Origin: Diplonema papillatum
Lineage: Eukaryota; Euglenozoa; Diplonemea; Diplonemida; Diplonemidae
NCBI GenBank assembly: GCA_030068145.1
Contig: JAPJBO010000675.1
Coordinates: forward strand, 62,001-126,000
Direction: 5' to 3'
Length of the DNA: 64,000 nucleotides
The translations under genes were made by a program, and so were the position numbers. Shown here in pieces: positions 33,374 to 44,233 of the stretch; position 1 is the first letter of the stretch; each line of letters opens with the position of its first letter. Under the pieces are notes generated by a model. It had not been told where the DNA came from and made no database searches. It saw only the letters and a list, made by a program, of their open reading frames with translations.

Positions 33374-34710
33374 TTTTGCATGCCACATCAACCCCACAGC
33401 TCGCCCACCGCCTTTCTATCCATCCGTTAAGCCAGAGTATCAGCATGTTTTCTGGCTCCTCCGACCCCACGCAGTTGACTCTGCAACTTCCTCATACGTG
33501 AGGAGCTGGGATTCGTTCGCACGACGGCTGCCGGTGTGGTTGATATCAGCACTCGGTATGGGTACCAGTGTTGTCGATGACCGACGACTCACTCTGTCCA
33601 GGCTACACTGGGACGAGTCAATCTGTACTTCGCAGGGATGCAGGGAAAAAGAGTATTGCAAAACACAACCCAGTCAGCAAAAAAAAGAAGGAACCAAGAA
33701 TAGTTGAGTTGCAGCTCTTGACAAAGATAGATGGAAAAAAGAAGGTGCTTTTATTCTTCGCTTTTTCTCACGAACGGGGGGGTCGGTCCTGCTTTTGGCT
33801 TTGTAGGTTCTCCCGACTCCCCTATTCGTGGTCAGCACAAACTCAAGAGGTCTAGTCAACTATTCCCTGCAGTATTGGCATACTTTCAATAACAATATCA
33901 ACAACAGCGGAAAATAAAGCAAGGGGTCGGCCTTCCATTGCGTCACACTCCCAAGCACATCGTGCTGCGTGCAAAACCAACCAATTCATTCTTTTCAAAG
34001 TAGTACTATAGTACTGAAGGGGACATTTCGGGAATGGGAAATTAAACGATGTCAACCAAAACGTCCATAACGTATTGATTTCAAGCATGCGAATACGACC
34101 TTTTCCCCCTACATACACCGAACTGAATGAATTCTGTGCAGAGACCCGAATTCCGGAAATGTTCCCCTCCCGAAACACTAAACTAAGATTTCCCCCCCCC
34201 CGCGAATTAGTGGACCCCAGTTGTAAGGGCCTTCTCCCTGACAGATTTGCCTGTGCTAACACGGGTGGTCTGGCTGTGACAAGCTATGAACATCCTGACA
34301 AACCAAAGTTCCGCGCTGATGATGGTCCGCCTTATGTGTCCGTGGCTTAAAGGACCGAAACACGGCGCAGACGGGTCCAGTGCGGTGTTGGTGGGATTGA
34401 TCCTCCCGCGAATCAATGGGCCCCAGTCAAGCCTCAGCTCACCAGGCGTTCGAGCTCCATATTTTGCCCACTCGGGCAAAGTCGGCTGAACGAGAGATGC
34501 TCAACACTTTGTGAGTTCCTTCACCGCAAATAACCAGCGGGTACGTGCCGTGCGAATTGCATGCCGGGCCGGAGGCCAATTCGTGCGCGTGTTAGCGTCG
34601 GCCTTGGGGTCTTTGTGCGCAGATTTGCGGGATGAAGCTCGCTGGTAGCGAGCGCCACCATTACGGATCTGAAGACCCTGCCGACGAAGGCGCAGCTCCT
34701 CCTCGGGCAC

Positions 34711-34957
34711 TTGATTGCAAATGAGCCCGGTACATTTGATGGCATTTCTGCAAACTACGGTGGGGCTGGTTTTACCGGTATGAAGTTCAAGGCCATCGCT
34801 ACGGAAACTGAAGCTGATTTTGAGGCTTGGGTGGAAGGAGTGAAAGCGGGATCAATTTGGTTCAATCAACAATGGTGTATTGGATCAGGCTTACTATGAA
34901 GCTCTTGCCGAACATGACCTAGATGCTCATCACGTTGAACCGACCTCGGGATGAGTA
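34711..34957 (+). pseudogene. cyoA: Frameshifted fragment of bacterial cyoA (ubiquinol oxidase subunit II)
   Basis: The first ~48 codons read as the conserved region of cytochrome bo3 ubiquinol oxidase subunit [18 protein letters not shown], then [12 protein letters not shown], then F-E-A-W-V. At about 34855 a frameshift occurs; another phase continues with the next expected part ([11 protein letters not shown]) up to a TGA near 34957. The N-terminal membrane and lipoprotein part and most of the copper-less cupredoxin domain are absent. The fragment is AT-richer in third codon positions than the genes here. Eukaryotes have mitochondrial cox2 rather than cyoA, so this is most simply a decayed transfer from a bacterium, or a chimeric assembly join. 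Confidence 0.8.
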
Positions 34958-36097
34958 AGCGGAGAGTAAGCGGAGGGCACTTCATTGCACGGGCCTCAAT
35001 TGCTTACCCCGCGCACAGCGCGCCACGAAACGTGGCACTTCGGTGCTGAAGCTTTCAGAGGGTAACAGTGAGGCCTCACCTCCCCGCCCCCTCTCCCTTC
35101 CTCCCTCTTGCGTGTGCGTCTGCCCCCCCGAAGTCTTGCAAGCTGGTGGATATTGGCAGCTCCCTATTGCACCGTGTTTAAGCCAGTCCCCACGAATCTG
35201 ACACTGCGACGCGCGGAAATACGACGTGGTACGGACACGTGGAAAGACCGGAAGATTCCGCGATCCACGTGTAGGGACACCGCGTGTTGAGAATGCACAT
35301 ACCATTGGAAGCACGTTCTTTTGCGTTGCCCACTCCCGCTTCAATTCAAGACCGGAGACTTGAAACACCGGCTTCTTACAAACACGAATCAGTCTTGTAC
35401 AGCGCGTATGGTTCTGCCGTGTCTTTCTTTCCGGATTCTCGGTCTTTTTTTTTAGAGTTAACAATGCATTGTTGGTACTAAAAATTAGTAGTTGGCAGCG
35501 TACTAAAAGCAACTCACCAAATCAGGTGAAAAGCCGCTAGTGCGCACAAACAAACCGTTCTGTCAAGAGCTTCAACTCAACTCCTGTTGCCACGCTCCAC
35601 ACCGTCGCCGAGCGCGTTCGCGCCCGATTTGTCGCTTCCACGGAGCACACACCACGCAACAAGAGAAGCTCAGCGAAAAGATTCGGGACTCTCCCCCTTC
35701 CCCTTCTATCTCTTTCTATTTTGCATCCCTTTCCTAGACAACATCTTCCTCGAAGAAGACTTGATGCTAGCATCAACCATGCCTGAGAGGCAGTGCTCTG
35801 CCTAAACATTAAACCAAGATTTTCCCCTTTACACGACGTGCCCGCCCCCTGCTCCGAAAGAACGCCCCTCCTGCGCCATTCCTCCTTTTCTTGCGTCGGA
35901 TTATTTCGGGCTCTATTTTGTTTTGAAGTCGAAGAAGGCCGTCTTGCCACGTGTAGGCTTGCTCCGACCACTGCACTCGGTGTGCCCGTCGTCGGTGCAC
36001 ACGGCGACAGCCCCACTCTGGAGTGCAAGCACGCGTTTATTGCTGCTGTTTGGGGGATCGCACTCGTGTGTCGGCAACATAGTGTTCTGTTCTTCAG

Positions 36098-36262
36098 CCA
36101 TCTGCGCACTTAACCATGGCTAAGAAGACGAACGAAAACGAATAGACACAAACAAAGCTCAAAGCACCTGCAGCATAACACTGTTGTGCAGTCTATCGTC
36201 ACAGATTGTTGCGTTAGTAGTAGGGAGTCAATTGCATGCAAATGAGTACCACCCTATGCTGC
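36098..36262 (+). repeat. Repeat C, partial copy, with an adjacent inverted repeat
   Basis: GCGCACTTAACCATGGCTAA begins the part shared with 50045, 53285 and 61563. After about 75 bases it diverges into TCTATCGTCACAGATTGTTG and an inverted repeat at 36219-36262 (GGGAGTCAATTGCATGCAAA then TGAGTACCACCCTA), a combination also seen at 48655-48750. Confidence 0.65.
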
Positions 36263-36328
36263 ATATCAAGTTCGAACAACGTCTACTTACAACGCTTCAC
36301 TTGTCTGGGAGAACGAGGGAAATGTTTT

Positions 36329-36562
36329 TGTATAAGCACCTGCTTTGAAGGAAATGCTTGAGGAGACTGCCAGTTGCGATAGATCAAAGGAGGTAAATGT
36401 GCTGTAGCCCACACGAAACACAGGTAACCCTGGGTTTAGTGGCGGGCGTAAGCCTTCAACAAAGCGTAAGCGTTCAACAAAAAAGACCCACTTTGTAGTT
36501 GTATTGTTTTCTCCCCCTCTAGCCTCCTTCGAAATGAGCACAAGGCAGTCCCTCGAGTATTT
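36329..36562 (+). mobile_element. Element A, full-length copy
   Basis: Full element with a local duplication of GCGTAAGCGTTCAACAAA in its body, ending CCCTCGAGTATTTC. Confidence 0.85.
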
Positions 36563-36768
36563 CGAGAGGATGGGCTCAGCGTCGCTGCAGCTGGGGATTC
36601 AGGCGAGGCGGGGGACTAAGAGGAGCCAAGCCTCTACGGTCAACCGGAGACTTTAAAATACCGACCTTCTAATCCACAAATAACGCTAGGAGGGCGGACC
36701 GGTCAGTGAGCGCCTTGCTTACAAATGCTTCAAACGTCCACAACGGCCCACAAGACCTTTTTCTTTTT

Positions 36769-36942
36769 GTATAAGCACCTGCTTTGCAAGAAACGCATGC
36801 GGAGGCTGCCAGTTGCGAAATCAAAGGAGGCAAATGTGCTGTAGCCCGCACGAAACACAGGTAAATCTGGGTTGCGGGCGAAAGCGTCCAACAAAGCGTT
36901 CGAGCCTCCTTTGAAATAAGCACGAGGCAGCCGAGTCTTTCA
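36769..36942 (+). mobile_element. Element A, shortened copy
   Basis: Left end and body are present with several changes (GGCAAATGTGCTGTAGCCCG); the segment between GCGTCCAACAAAG and the right end is deleted. The right end is degraded (GAGGCAGCCGAGTCTTTC). Confidence 0.75.
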
Positions 36943-37296
36943 GGGGGGTTTTGGCCTTCCACACCACAAAAGCAGGTCGCGAAAACAGCGCGGACGGTAG
37001 ACTTGAGTCCCTTCGCAACGCACTCTTGTGCTCTTATGCACACAACTTGCCTGGTTGCACGTGCGTCCTTCGCCGGAGTGAGTCGGTGCCTCTCGTCTCA
37101 CCTCTCAGGTTCGGCTACGTCATACCTTACCTAGCGCCCAGCAAAGTGTCATCCGTCTTAACCGCCGTGGGTTTCCCCTCTGCTTTTTGCGAGGTTTCCC
37201 TGTTGCTGGTTCTCGCTGCGGCAAACGGAGACGAGATCGGAGGAGAGGGGCATGGGACGGGCTGCGCCGCACTCACGGAGGCAGCCTCGCAAGCTT

Positions 37297-37466
37297 GAGC
37301 CGGTCCGTCCCTATCTCTTGAAACTGCATCGCAGTGCCTGCCGCTGTTTATCACAGTGAATCACGGTCCACCACGGTTTGTCAGGTCCGTCCCTAGTCCC
37401 TAGAGCTGCATCGAATTGCTGTATTCTTCGGTCTATCACGGTATCAAGAGGGGATGCACCGGCTCA
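37297..37466 (+). repeat. Repeat E, copy 2
   Basis: Nearly collinear with 20992-21180, including GCCGGTCCGTCCCTATCTCT and CACGGTCCACCACGG, with a 30-base deletion near CTAGAGCTGCA. Confidence 0.8.
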
Positions 37467-38105
37467 AAGCTGTCGCCGCCGGCGCGCCTTTTCCGGAGTT
37501 CCAGGTCAAAAAACAAAGCCAACTGCCGCGAAACGATCTTTTTAGTACTAACAATCCTGCGCGTTGCCCTTCAATGTATTGTGCAGGCTAAAAAGACGTA
37601 GGCAGCGTGTTTTGGCGGTTGATCAGAATTCCTTACCTGAATATACACAGGGTACATACAAGTGGGAAAACGATCACCCGGCACGCACAATCAAAACGAA
37701 GCGCCTGTCTTTTTTTTCTTGAAAGTATGCCTGCAGGGGATAGTTGGCTAGACCTCTTGAGTTTGTGCTAACGGGAGTCGGGAGAACCTACAAAGCCAAA
37801 AGCAGGACCGACCCCCGGGGGGCCAGTGGTTCACATGACAAGGGGATCGGGCCCCAGGTTTTCAGCCTCGGGTTTTCCCCTGTACAACTTCAGGTGAAAA
37901 ATCTCTCATCAAGGGGTTGGCTTTTTTTTTCGCATTTTTGGCAGGGGCCGCACTTTGGATCTGGGTCCGAATCACTCCGATCTTTCCAAATACGCCGTTC
38001 TCGGAAAGAATAAAAATGGGGTGTTCCTGAAAATGATACAGGGTACATACGAGTGGAAAACGATCAACCGGCATGCACATACAAAACGAAGCACCTGTCT
38101 GGTTG

Positions 38106-38230
38106 GTACCTGTTTTGTAGGAAATACTTGAGGAGACTGCCAGTTGCGAAAGATCAAAGGAGGTAAATGTGCTGTGGCCCACACGAAACACAGGTTAATC
38201 TGGGTTTAGTGGCGGGCGTAAGCGTTCAGT
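38106..38230 (+). mobile_element. Element A, 3'-truncated copy
   Basis: Runs from ACCTGTTTTGTAGG to GGCGGGCGTAAGCGTTCAG. The right end is missing. Confidence 0.8.
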
Positions 38231-38384
38231 TGTCGTTGTTTCATATTGTTATAGATGCGTTTCCCTTCCCTTGCCCCAGGCAAGACCTTGCCTGCCCGCA
38301 CACTGGACCGCTCATACGTCAGAAGGGGCCGAGGAGGGAGATGGTTTGGTCTTTGCCGCGGGCGGGTTTCGCGTTTTTTTTTTT

Positions 38385-38675
38385 ACATAAGCGCCAGCTT
38401 GAAAAGAAATGCTCGACGATGCTGCCCGACAAAGAACAGAAGGGATCCAAAGTGCTGTAACTACCGAACCACGTGTTGAACGGACGTGAGGTCATGCGGG
38501 TCTACCCCTACACGACAAATCACACAAACACAACAGGTCAAAAATCCTGAGTGAGAAAACAACACACGGTGGTGTAGGCGAAGAACAAATCAGGTTGTGT
38601 TTGTATTGTATTTGCCCCTTACCTCTATATTTCCCCCCTTCCATTCGGAGTCGAAGCAGCTACGTCGAGTATTTT
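38385..38675 (+). mobile_element. Element B, full-length copy
   Basis: Begins TTTACATAAGCGCCAGCTTG and ends GCTACGTCGAGTATTTT, about 291 bp. The termini are inverted: GAAATGCTCGACGATGCTGC at the left, and AAAATACTCGACGTAGCTGC on the other strand at the right. The body contains CACACGGTGGTGTAGGCGAA. Terminal sequences resemble those of element A (GGAAAT.CT.GA.G..GCTGCC), so A and B probably belong to one superfamily. Non-coding. Confidence 0.85.
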
Positions 38676-38772
38676 CCATCTATCTTTGTCAAGAGCTGCA
38701 ACTCAACTATTCTTGCCTTTTCCACGAAAAAGACTCGCGACCCCCCCTCGGCCCCTCTGCACTTTCTACGCA

Positions 38773-38911
38773 GTGAACTCCAGCCTCAGAAGTAAAAAGC
38801 GGGTGCGACACACCCACTTTTCGGGTGCACATCTACACGCGTTTTCGGTGTAGCACGCCCTGCGTCTCGGGCACACCCTCTTTAATTCCTGCTTCTGAGG
38901 CTGGACTTCAC
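38773..38911. repeat. Foldback sequence with 20-bp inverted arms
   Basis: The left arm GTGAACTCCAGCCTCAGAAG and right arm CTTCTGAGGCTGGACTTCAC pair with one mismatch across about 100 bases. A related but diverged sequence lies at about 49405-49540 (CAGCTTCAGAAGCG, CGGGTGCGCTACA, TAGCACCCGCTTTTT). Confidence 0.8.
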
Positions 38912-40194
38912 CGTACAACGTATTCCTGCTGGAAGCTGAAATCGCTCCTGTTGCTCTCTAACGTCATCTGCTGCGATGAAGGTCTAGTCGTTGCTTTAGG
39001 CAGGACTGAGGCGTGGGAAGGTGAACAGGGGCCACCCAATTTTTCGGTCTGTACGGCAGAGGCTATCTCTCTTCCTCCCAACAAGACCAAAGGTGGCCCG
39101 CGGTGCACATTCAAAACGCGTCTGCACAAGCCAAATATAGAAAGGACCGTAGTGGCAACGGGGCGAACACAAGTAGACAGACGCCGGCAACAAACTATAA
39201 GACACGCAAGCAAAAAAAAAAAAAAAAAAGACCAGCCAAAAAGTATGCGCAACCAACACCGGGGGAGGGGAAACGAGGCAACAACGACGAAAGGCATAGC
39301 CGGATCGTCTATCTTGTTAACCAATCGCCCGACAGTAGCCGCCGCAACAGGCGCAGTACGGAGGGAAGAGTGGTGACCGCAAGCTCCTTGGAGAGATGCG
39401 TCTCCCTCTCTCTGTCTCTGTCTCTCTCTCTCTCTCTCTCTCTGAAGCTCACCATCGCAAGGCTGTGGCGAATTGACTTTCTGCTGTCGCCGAACTCAGT
39501 TCGTTTGAACGCAATCTGGGTAGTATAATTACAGAAAATATATTCCAGCTCTTCACTGCAAACAAGCAAAGTCAGTCAGTGGGAGCACGCAGCGCTGCAA
39601 CCTGTCGAGAGTGTCGAACGAAAAAGAAGCGCAGGCCTGCACGAGTAGAGAACACACCCAGGCTCAGCGAAATTTGGGTACCGCGCCGCAAGGGTTCTGG
39701 ACAGCTTCATGGGGCTTTCGGTGCGCATGAGGTGGGTACAGCATGATTAGAGCCAATCTCTGCTTTCAGTTCGTGTATCTCGGTTCCTGCCGTAGCCTAG
39801 TGCAAAACAACGTGTGCGGGAGGGGAACGACGTTCCCGTATGCCGGAAGTGCGCTCTTTCACCCAGACCCAATCGTTTTCGGGCTGGGGTTGCTTCCTCT
39901 TCACGGGCACGGAAGTCTTGATTTTGTGGAAACAGTCCAGCGGGCTTGGAGTAAGGGAGGAAGTATGTAGCCCACACGAAAACTCGAGTGTAAAAAAAAA
40001 GAGCAAACAACAAAGTATATTCCTATACAGAACGACAGCCCAAACATGGCCACGTTAAAAAGTGGCTGCCTGACAACGAGTAGGACCCTCTGAATGCTCT
40101 ATTGCCACCTGAAACAACGCCCAAAATCTGTGTTCAGGGTGGTCAACGAAAACTGTAGCTTCTATTCCTTGTTCGTTTACATAAGTGTGGTTAT

Positions 40195-40652
40195 TAAGCG
40201 CCAGCTTGGAAGGAAATGCTCGACAATAACTGCCAGACAAAGAACCGAAGGGGTCCCAGGTGCTGTAACTACCGAACCACGTACGTGAGGTCATGCGGGT
40301 CTACCCCAACACAACAAATCACACAAACACAACAGGTCAAAAGTCCTGAGTGAGAGAACACCACACGGTGGTGTAAGCGAACACCACACGGTGGTGGAAG
40401 CGAACACCACACGGTGGTATAAGCGAAGAACAAATCATCATCATCAGATCGTGTTTGTATTTTTTGTATAAGTACCTGCTTTGTAGGAAACGCTTGAGAA
40501 GACTGCCAGTTGCGATAGAACAAAGGAGGTAAATGTGCTGTAGCCCACACGAAACAAGGTAAATCTGGGTTTAGTGGCGGGCGTAAGCGTTCAACAAACC
40601 TCTATATTTCCTCCCTTCCATTCGGAGTCAAAGCAGCTACGCCGAGTATTTC
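40195..40652 (+). mobile_element. Element B interrupted by element A
   Basis: Element B sequence runs from AAGCGCCAGCTTGGAAGG to TCGTGTTTGTAT, is replaced by element A at 40465-40598, and resumes with ACCTCTATATTTCCTCCC to CGCCGAGTATTTC. The CACACGGTGGT phrase is present three times (40368-40420) instead of once. Confidence 0.85.
40465..40598 (+). mobile_element. Element A nested in element B
   Basis: Starts TGTATAAGTACCTGCTTTG and ends GGGCGTAAGCGTTCAACAAA. It lacks the usual right end, so the nest could be an insertion followed by deletion or a recombination between A and B. Confidence 0.8.
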
Positions 40653-41503
40653 TGTTTTCCCGGGGTTGTAGAAAGAGAACACCAGTCAAACAAACCCCCA
40701 GGAGCCCCCTGCGAAAAGTTGCTCGGGACCAGTCGTGCTGTTCCGCTTCACGATCATCGCTCCAATCGAGTCATGCCATTCAACTATTCTCTCCATGAGC
40801 TTGCCTCGCTTTCTTCAGCTGTTCAACCGCAGCAGCAACAACCCCCTTCAATCGCGTTTCAACTTTTTAGTGTGACGACTGGACAGAGAGATGGTGCATT
40901 TCCGGAGCAACAGTTGCACATAAAAAGTCAAACGGGTGGTGTAATATTATGCCCGTGCGCGCGAGGTACAGGAATCTTCCGCTTCACGTGCTGGTCGCCC
41001 GTGCTTTGCTTCTCAATGCAAGCTACTACTAGAGGCGTTACTCAACACCGCAGCCACCCTTCTGCGTGTTTCGTGACTGCTGCACTCGGAGTTCTAAAGC
41101 CGAGGCACCTGCCCTTTTTCTGAGTCTACACCAACTCAAAGGGCTGCCTCGATTGGAGAAGTTCAAACAAACAGTAATCCGACTTCGTAATATCTGATAT
41201 GAGGCCGTTGTCTGCCGGCACCGTTAATGATTTTCAAACCAGGAGCAACAGTTGCAACCTCAGCAACCGTGGCCGGTCAAGCATAAGATGGCTCCGACGA
41301 AGAATGACGATCATCTTGGTGTTCGCATCGTAGAATACGAAGGAGTGATGGACTTTCTCTTCTTTTTGTGAAACGCAAACGTCCGTGCCTTCACCTAGGC
41401 ACAGCTACTTGCCGCCCCCCATCCGTGCGTGTGATTTGGTCGGTCTGTGTTGAACATGCCGAAGGCATGTTTTTGGATACGAAAAGTAGCGATCCCGCAC
41501 ACG

Positions 41504-41865
41504 CCTCGTCGTTTCACATACCCCGCACGAACTACGCAGCGTGATGGACCTTTCTTCGGAGGGGCTCACGCACTCAAAGATCGACTTATACGCAGGAACT
41601 ACGCAATACGGGGTGGGGCTACATTTTGATACTCCACATGCAGCTGGCGGCTAACTGAGTGTCTAAACGGTCCTGACAGGGCTTATATAACTTGCCACCG
41701 CGGCCAAAGAAAGTCCAGTACCCTTATAAGATGTAGCCCTCGTCGTTTCACATACCCCGCACGAACTACGCAGTGTGATGGACCTTTCTTCGGAGGGGCT
41801 CAGGCACTCAAAGATCGACTTATACGCAGGAACTACGCAATACGGGGTTTTCGGGGGTACCATCA
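41504..41865. repeat. Repeat D, two tandem copies about 234 bp apart
   Basis: The segment starting CCTCGTCGTTTCACATACCC at 41504 is repeated at about 41738, nearly identical for ~105 bases (GATGGACCTTTCTTCGGAGG, AGATCGACTTATACGCAGGA, ACTACGCAATACGGGG). Reverse-complement blocks match 16600-16840. Confidence 0.85.
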
Positions 41866-43382
41866 ATGAAAGTGAGAACTCGGGAAAGCCCTGGTTGTTG
41901 GTCACGCTTCTTGTCTACATTGCATTCCAACTTCAATCTACTTTATGCATCGACACCCCGCGACCTGTGATGGATGTTTCTGGCTGTGGCGAGCTGCGAA
42001 CAGCCGCCTGCGGCGAGATGCTGATGGCCCGCCCCATGCGTGCGTGCAACACGGGTGCTGACAGGACACGGTGTTGAGCAAATACCATTTCGAACACGTT
42101 TTCTTTTGCAATACCCCCCCCCCACCCCTATCCGGTGCTCCCCGCGAGACGGGCTCGCCCGCCAGCCAGAACGGCCCCCCGGCTGTGTCAACATCGACGC
42201 CGCCGCCCTCGGTAACGGGGCCGCGGCCCGCACCGCGCCTCCGACGGAACGGTCTACGCCCGCCTTAGAAGTACGTGGTAGTAGTGAGGCGACCGGAAAC
42301 TCCTCGGAGAGATGGTCCCTGCACTCCAACTCGTCTCTCTCGCTCTCTATCTCTTTCTCTCTCTGAACTTCTTACCTCGGGCTTATTTGGACCAGCGCGT
42401 GCAAACCAAGCGACCACTAGACTTACTAGCGCGGTGAAGTAACGAAGTTCACTCGAGTGACCGATGAAGCCCCTTGGCATAATACCACCCAACGACTGTA
42501 ACACGCATGCACAATGCCGGACGCTAGCGTCTGTCAAGAGCAAGCGTGGCACAGCCGTGTCTTAAAGGTGAGATGAGAGGCATTGGCTCACTCTGTCAAA
42601 GGACAATACCACTAGACTTACTAGCGCCGAAAAAGGTACAAATGCCGATACTACTACGGCCGTGATGAGACATGAGCCTGCAAAATAAAGGTACGGGCAG
42701 CTACAAGGCAACCCCTGCTCAACTTGTAGAACGTGGGGGGCCCAAGACTACACCACGAAGGAATGTACTTGGTGTCGGTCACAAACAGTCCCGGACATGG
42801 CTAGCCATAACCCATAACGAAAGCGTGCACTAAATATACAACCCGTAACCATATAGCCCTTTTCTTGCTCTAAGAGAACCCATTCATGAACGGTCACACG
42901 GAGCCTAAACCCCCGGAATTTCAAGCAAACCTTAACTCTAAAATGAAGCTGCCCGAACAATACAGTTCTTTGGGTGGGTGTTGCTGGTGCTCTTGCGGTC
43001 TGTTGTGGGTTTCGTACCTGACCAACAGGTCCACCCCCCGCGCGCCGAGCCCGCCTTTCGGTATAAGTTCGTAGAACTTCCCACGTCGTCCACAAAGTTC
43101 TTGACGACGTTCTTGATCCCTGTCTGTCTCTCTCTTTCTCTCTAATCTTTTTTCTTCTTTCTTCCTTTGCGGGGATTCTTCAAAAATTTCAAGCATTGCA
43201 ACTCTTCAATTTTGTGCTCACGAATGTGAGGGTCGACAACGAAGCGACTTTAAAAGATTGGAGCGAAGACTCAACCATTTCCCTCGTCATTTTCACGTGC
43301 GCCGTGCATAACGCGGGGTCGAGGGGCCCAGAAGGAGGATGCTTGGACGCAGTGTTTTTCCTGTGTGGCTAAAAAATATTTT

Positions 43383-43431
43383 TGTAAGCACCTGCTTTGG
43401 AGGAAATGCTTGAGGAGACTGCCAGTTGCGA
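43383..43431 (+). mobile_element. Element A, left-end remnant
   Basis: TGTAAGCACCTGCTTTGGAG through GGAGACTGCCAGTTGCGA, then unrelated sequence. Confidence 0.75.
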
Positions 43432-43785
43432 CCATCAGCCAATATTCGGGTTATCGCACCCACGACTGCCACTCTAGCCGACTTCATGAAACAACAACTC
43501 GCTTCTAGAGGATTAGCATACCAATCGACGCATGCAGGAACTATGTGCGGGAATTATGCAACATCGCAGAGAAGTCTAGATTACGTAGACCTCTCTCCGT
43601 GGTGTCTTGTATTGACCGGAGCAGGTGCTGGCGCCAGGAAACTAGTTCGGGGCCAACGTTCTGTTGGAGCACAAACAGACCCTGTTTCCCCAACGCCCTT
43701 ACCCGATCTTCTTGCTGCAGCGCGTTCTGACTGCCAAGTTGGCACATTCCAACTGCCCAAGTTTCACCCACTGCACTCCCAACTT

Positions 43786-43830
43786 GATGTCGAACCCGGA
43801 CAAGAACCCGGTGTCTTCGCAGCTGAAGCG
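43786..43830 (+). repeat. 45-bp copy of the zinc-finger gene start
   Basis: These 45 bases match 44233-44277, which spans the ATG and the first 14 codons of the gene at 44234, with two mismatches. The copy has its own ATG in an equivalent place but no further homology, so it is a fragmentary duplicate 447 bases upstream. Confidence 0.95.
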
Positions 43831-44233
43831 ATCAGCTACCAAGAGCCCAGCGGAAAGGCTGCGCATCCCGGCTCAAGCATGAGTTAAAGTCTAGCCCGAT
43901 ACAGTAAAGCTTCCTCCTATCCAACCCACCCCCCGCCCACCGACCACACGCACCAAGCTGAACCTCACGAAACAAACAACAGGTAGAAAGGCACCAATCT
44001 GTACGTCTCACGTCTCGGAAACACAAAAAATGTGTTCGAGCGTGTCGGTTGATCATCTTCCACTTGTTTTTAACTCTGTTTCATTTCCGATTCTGATCAC
44101 CGCCCGGCGTTGATTGTTGCAATAATGTTTAAATGCTAAGCAATTCTGAACAGGAGGTGGAGGGAGGCGCGCGGTGGTGTGTGCAACAGAAAGAAAAGAG
44201 CGGGGGGGGGAAAAAAAAAAGAAAGGTAGAACG

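Larger units (their letters stand above)
32816..44233. other. 11.4-kb gene-free interval packed with dispersed repeats
   Basis: No eukaryotic gene could be supported. The interval holds elements A (33161, 36329, 36769, 38106, 40465, 43383), B (38385, 40195), repeats C, D and E, two foldback sequences, and a bacterial cyoA fragment. Sequence between them has short non-protein-like frames. The last ~300 bases lead into the zinc-finger gene and include a purine-rich run of G and A just before its ATG; a CAACAG acceptor-like site lies at about 44186-44191. Confidence 0.6.

Noticed and set aside
43426-43887. 153-codon + frame containing the zinc-finger start copy
   Set aside because: It crosses the 45-bp copy in a different reading frame and shows no other homology.
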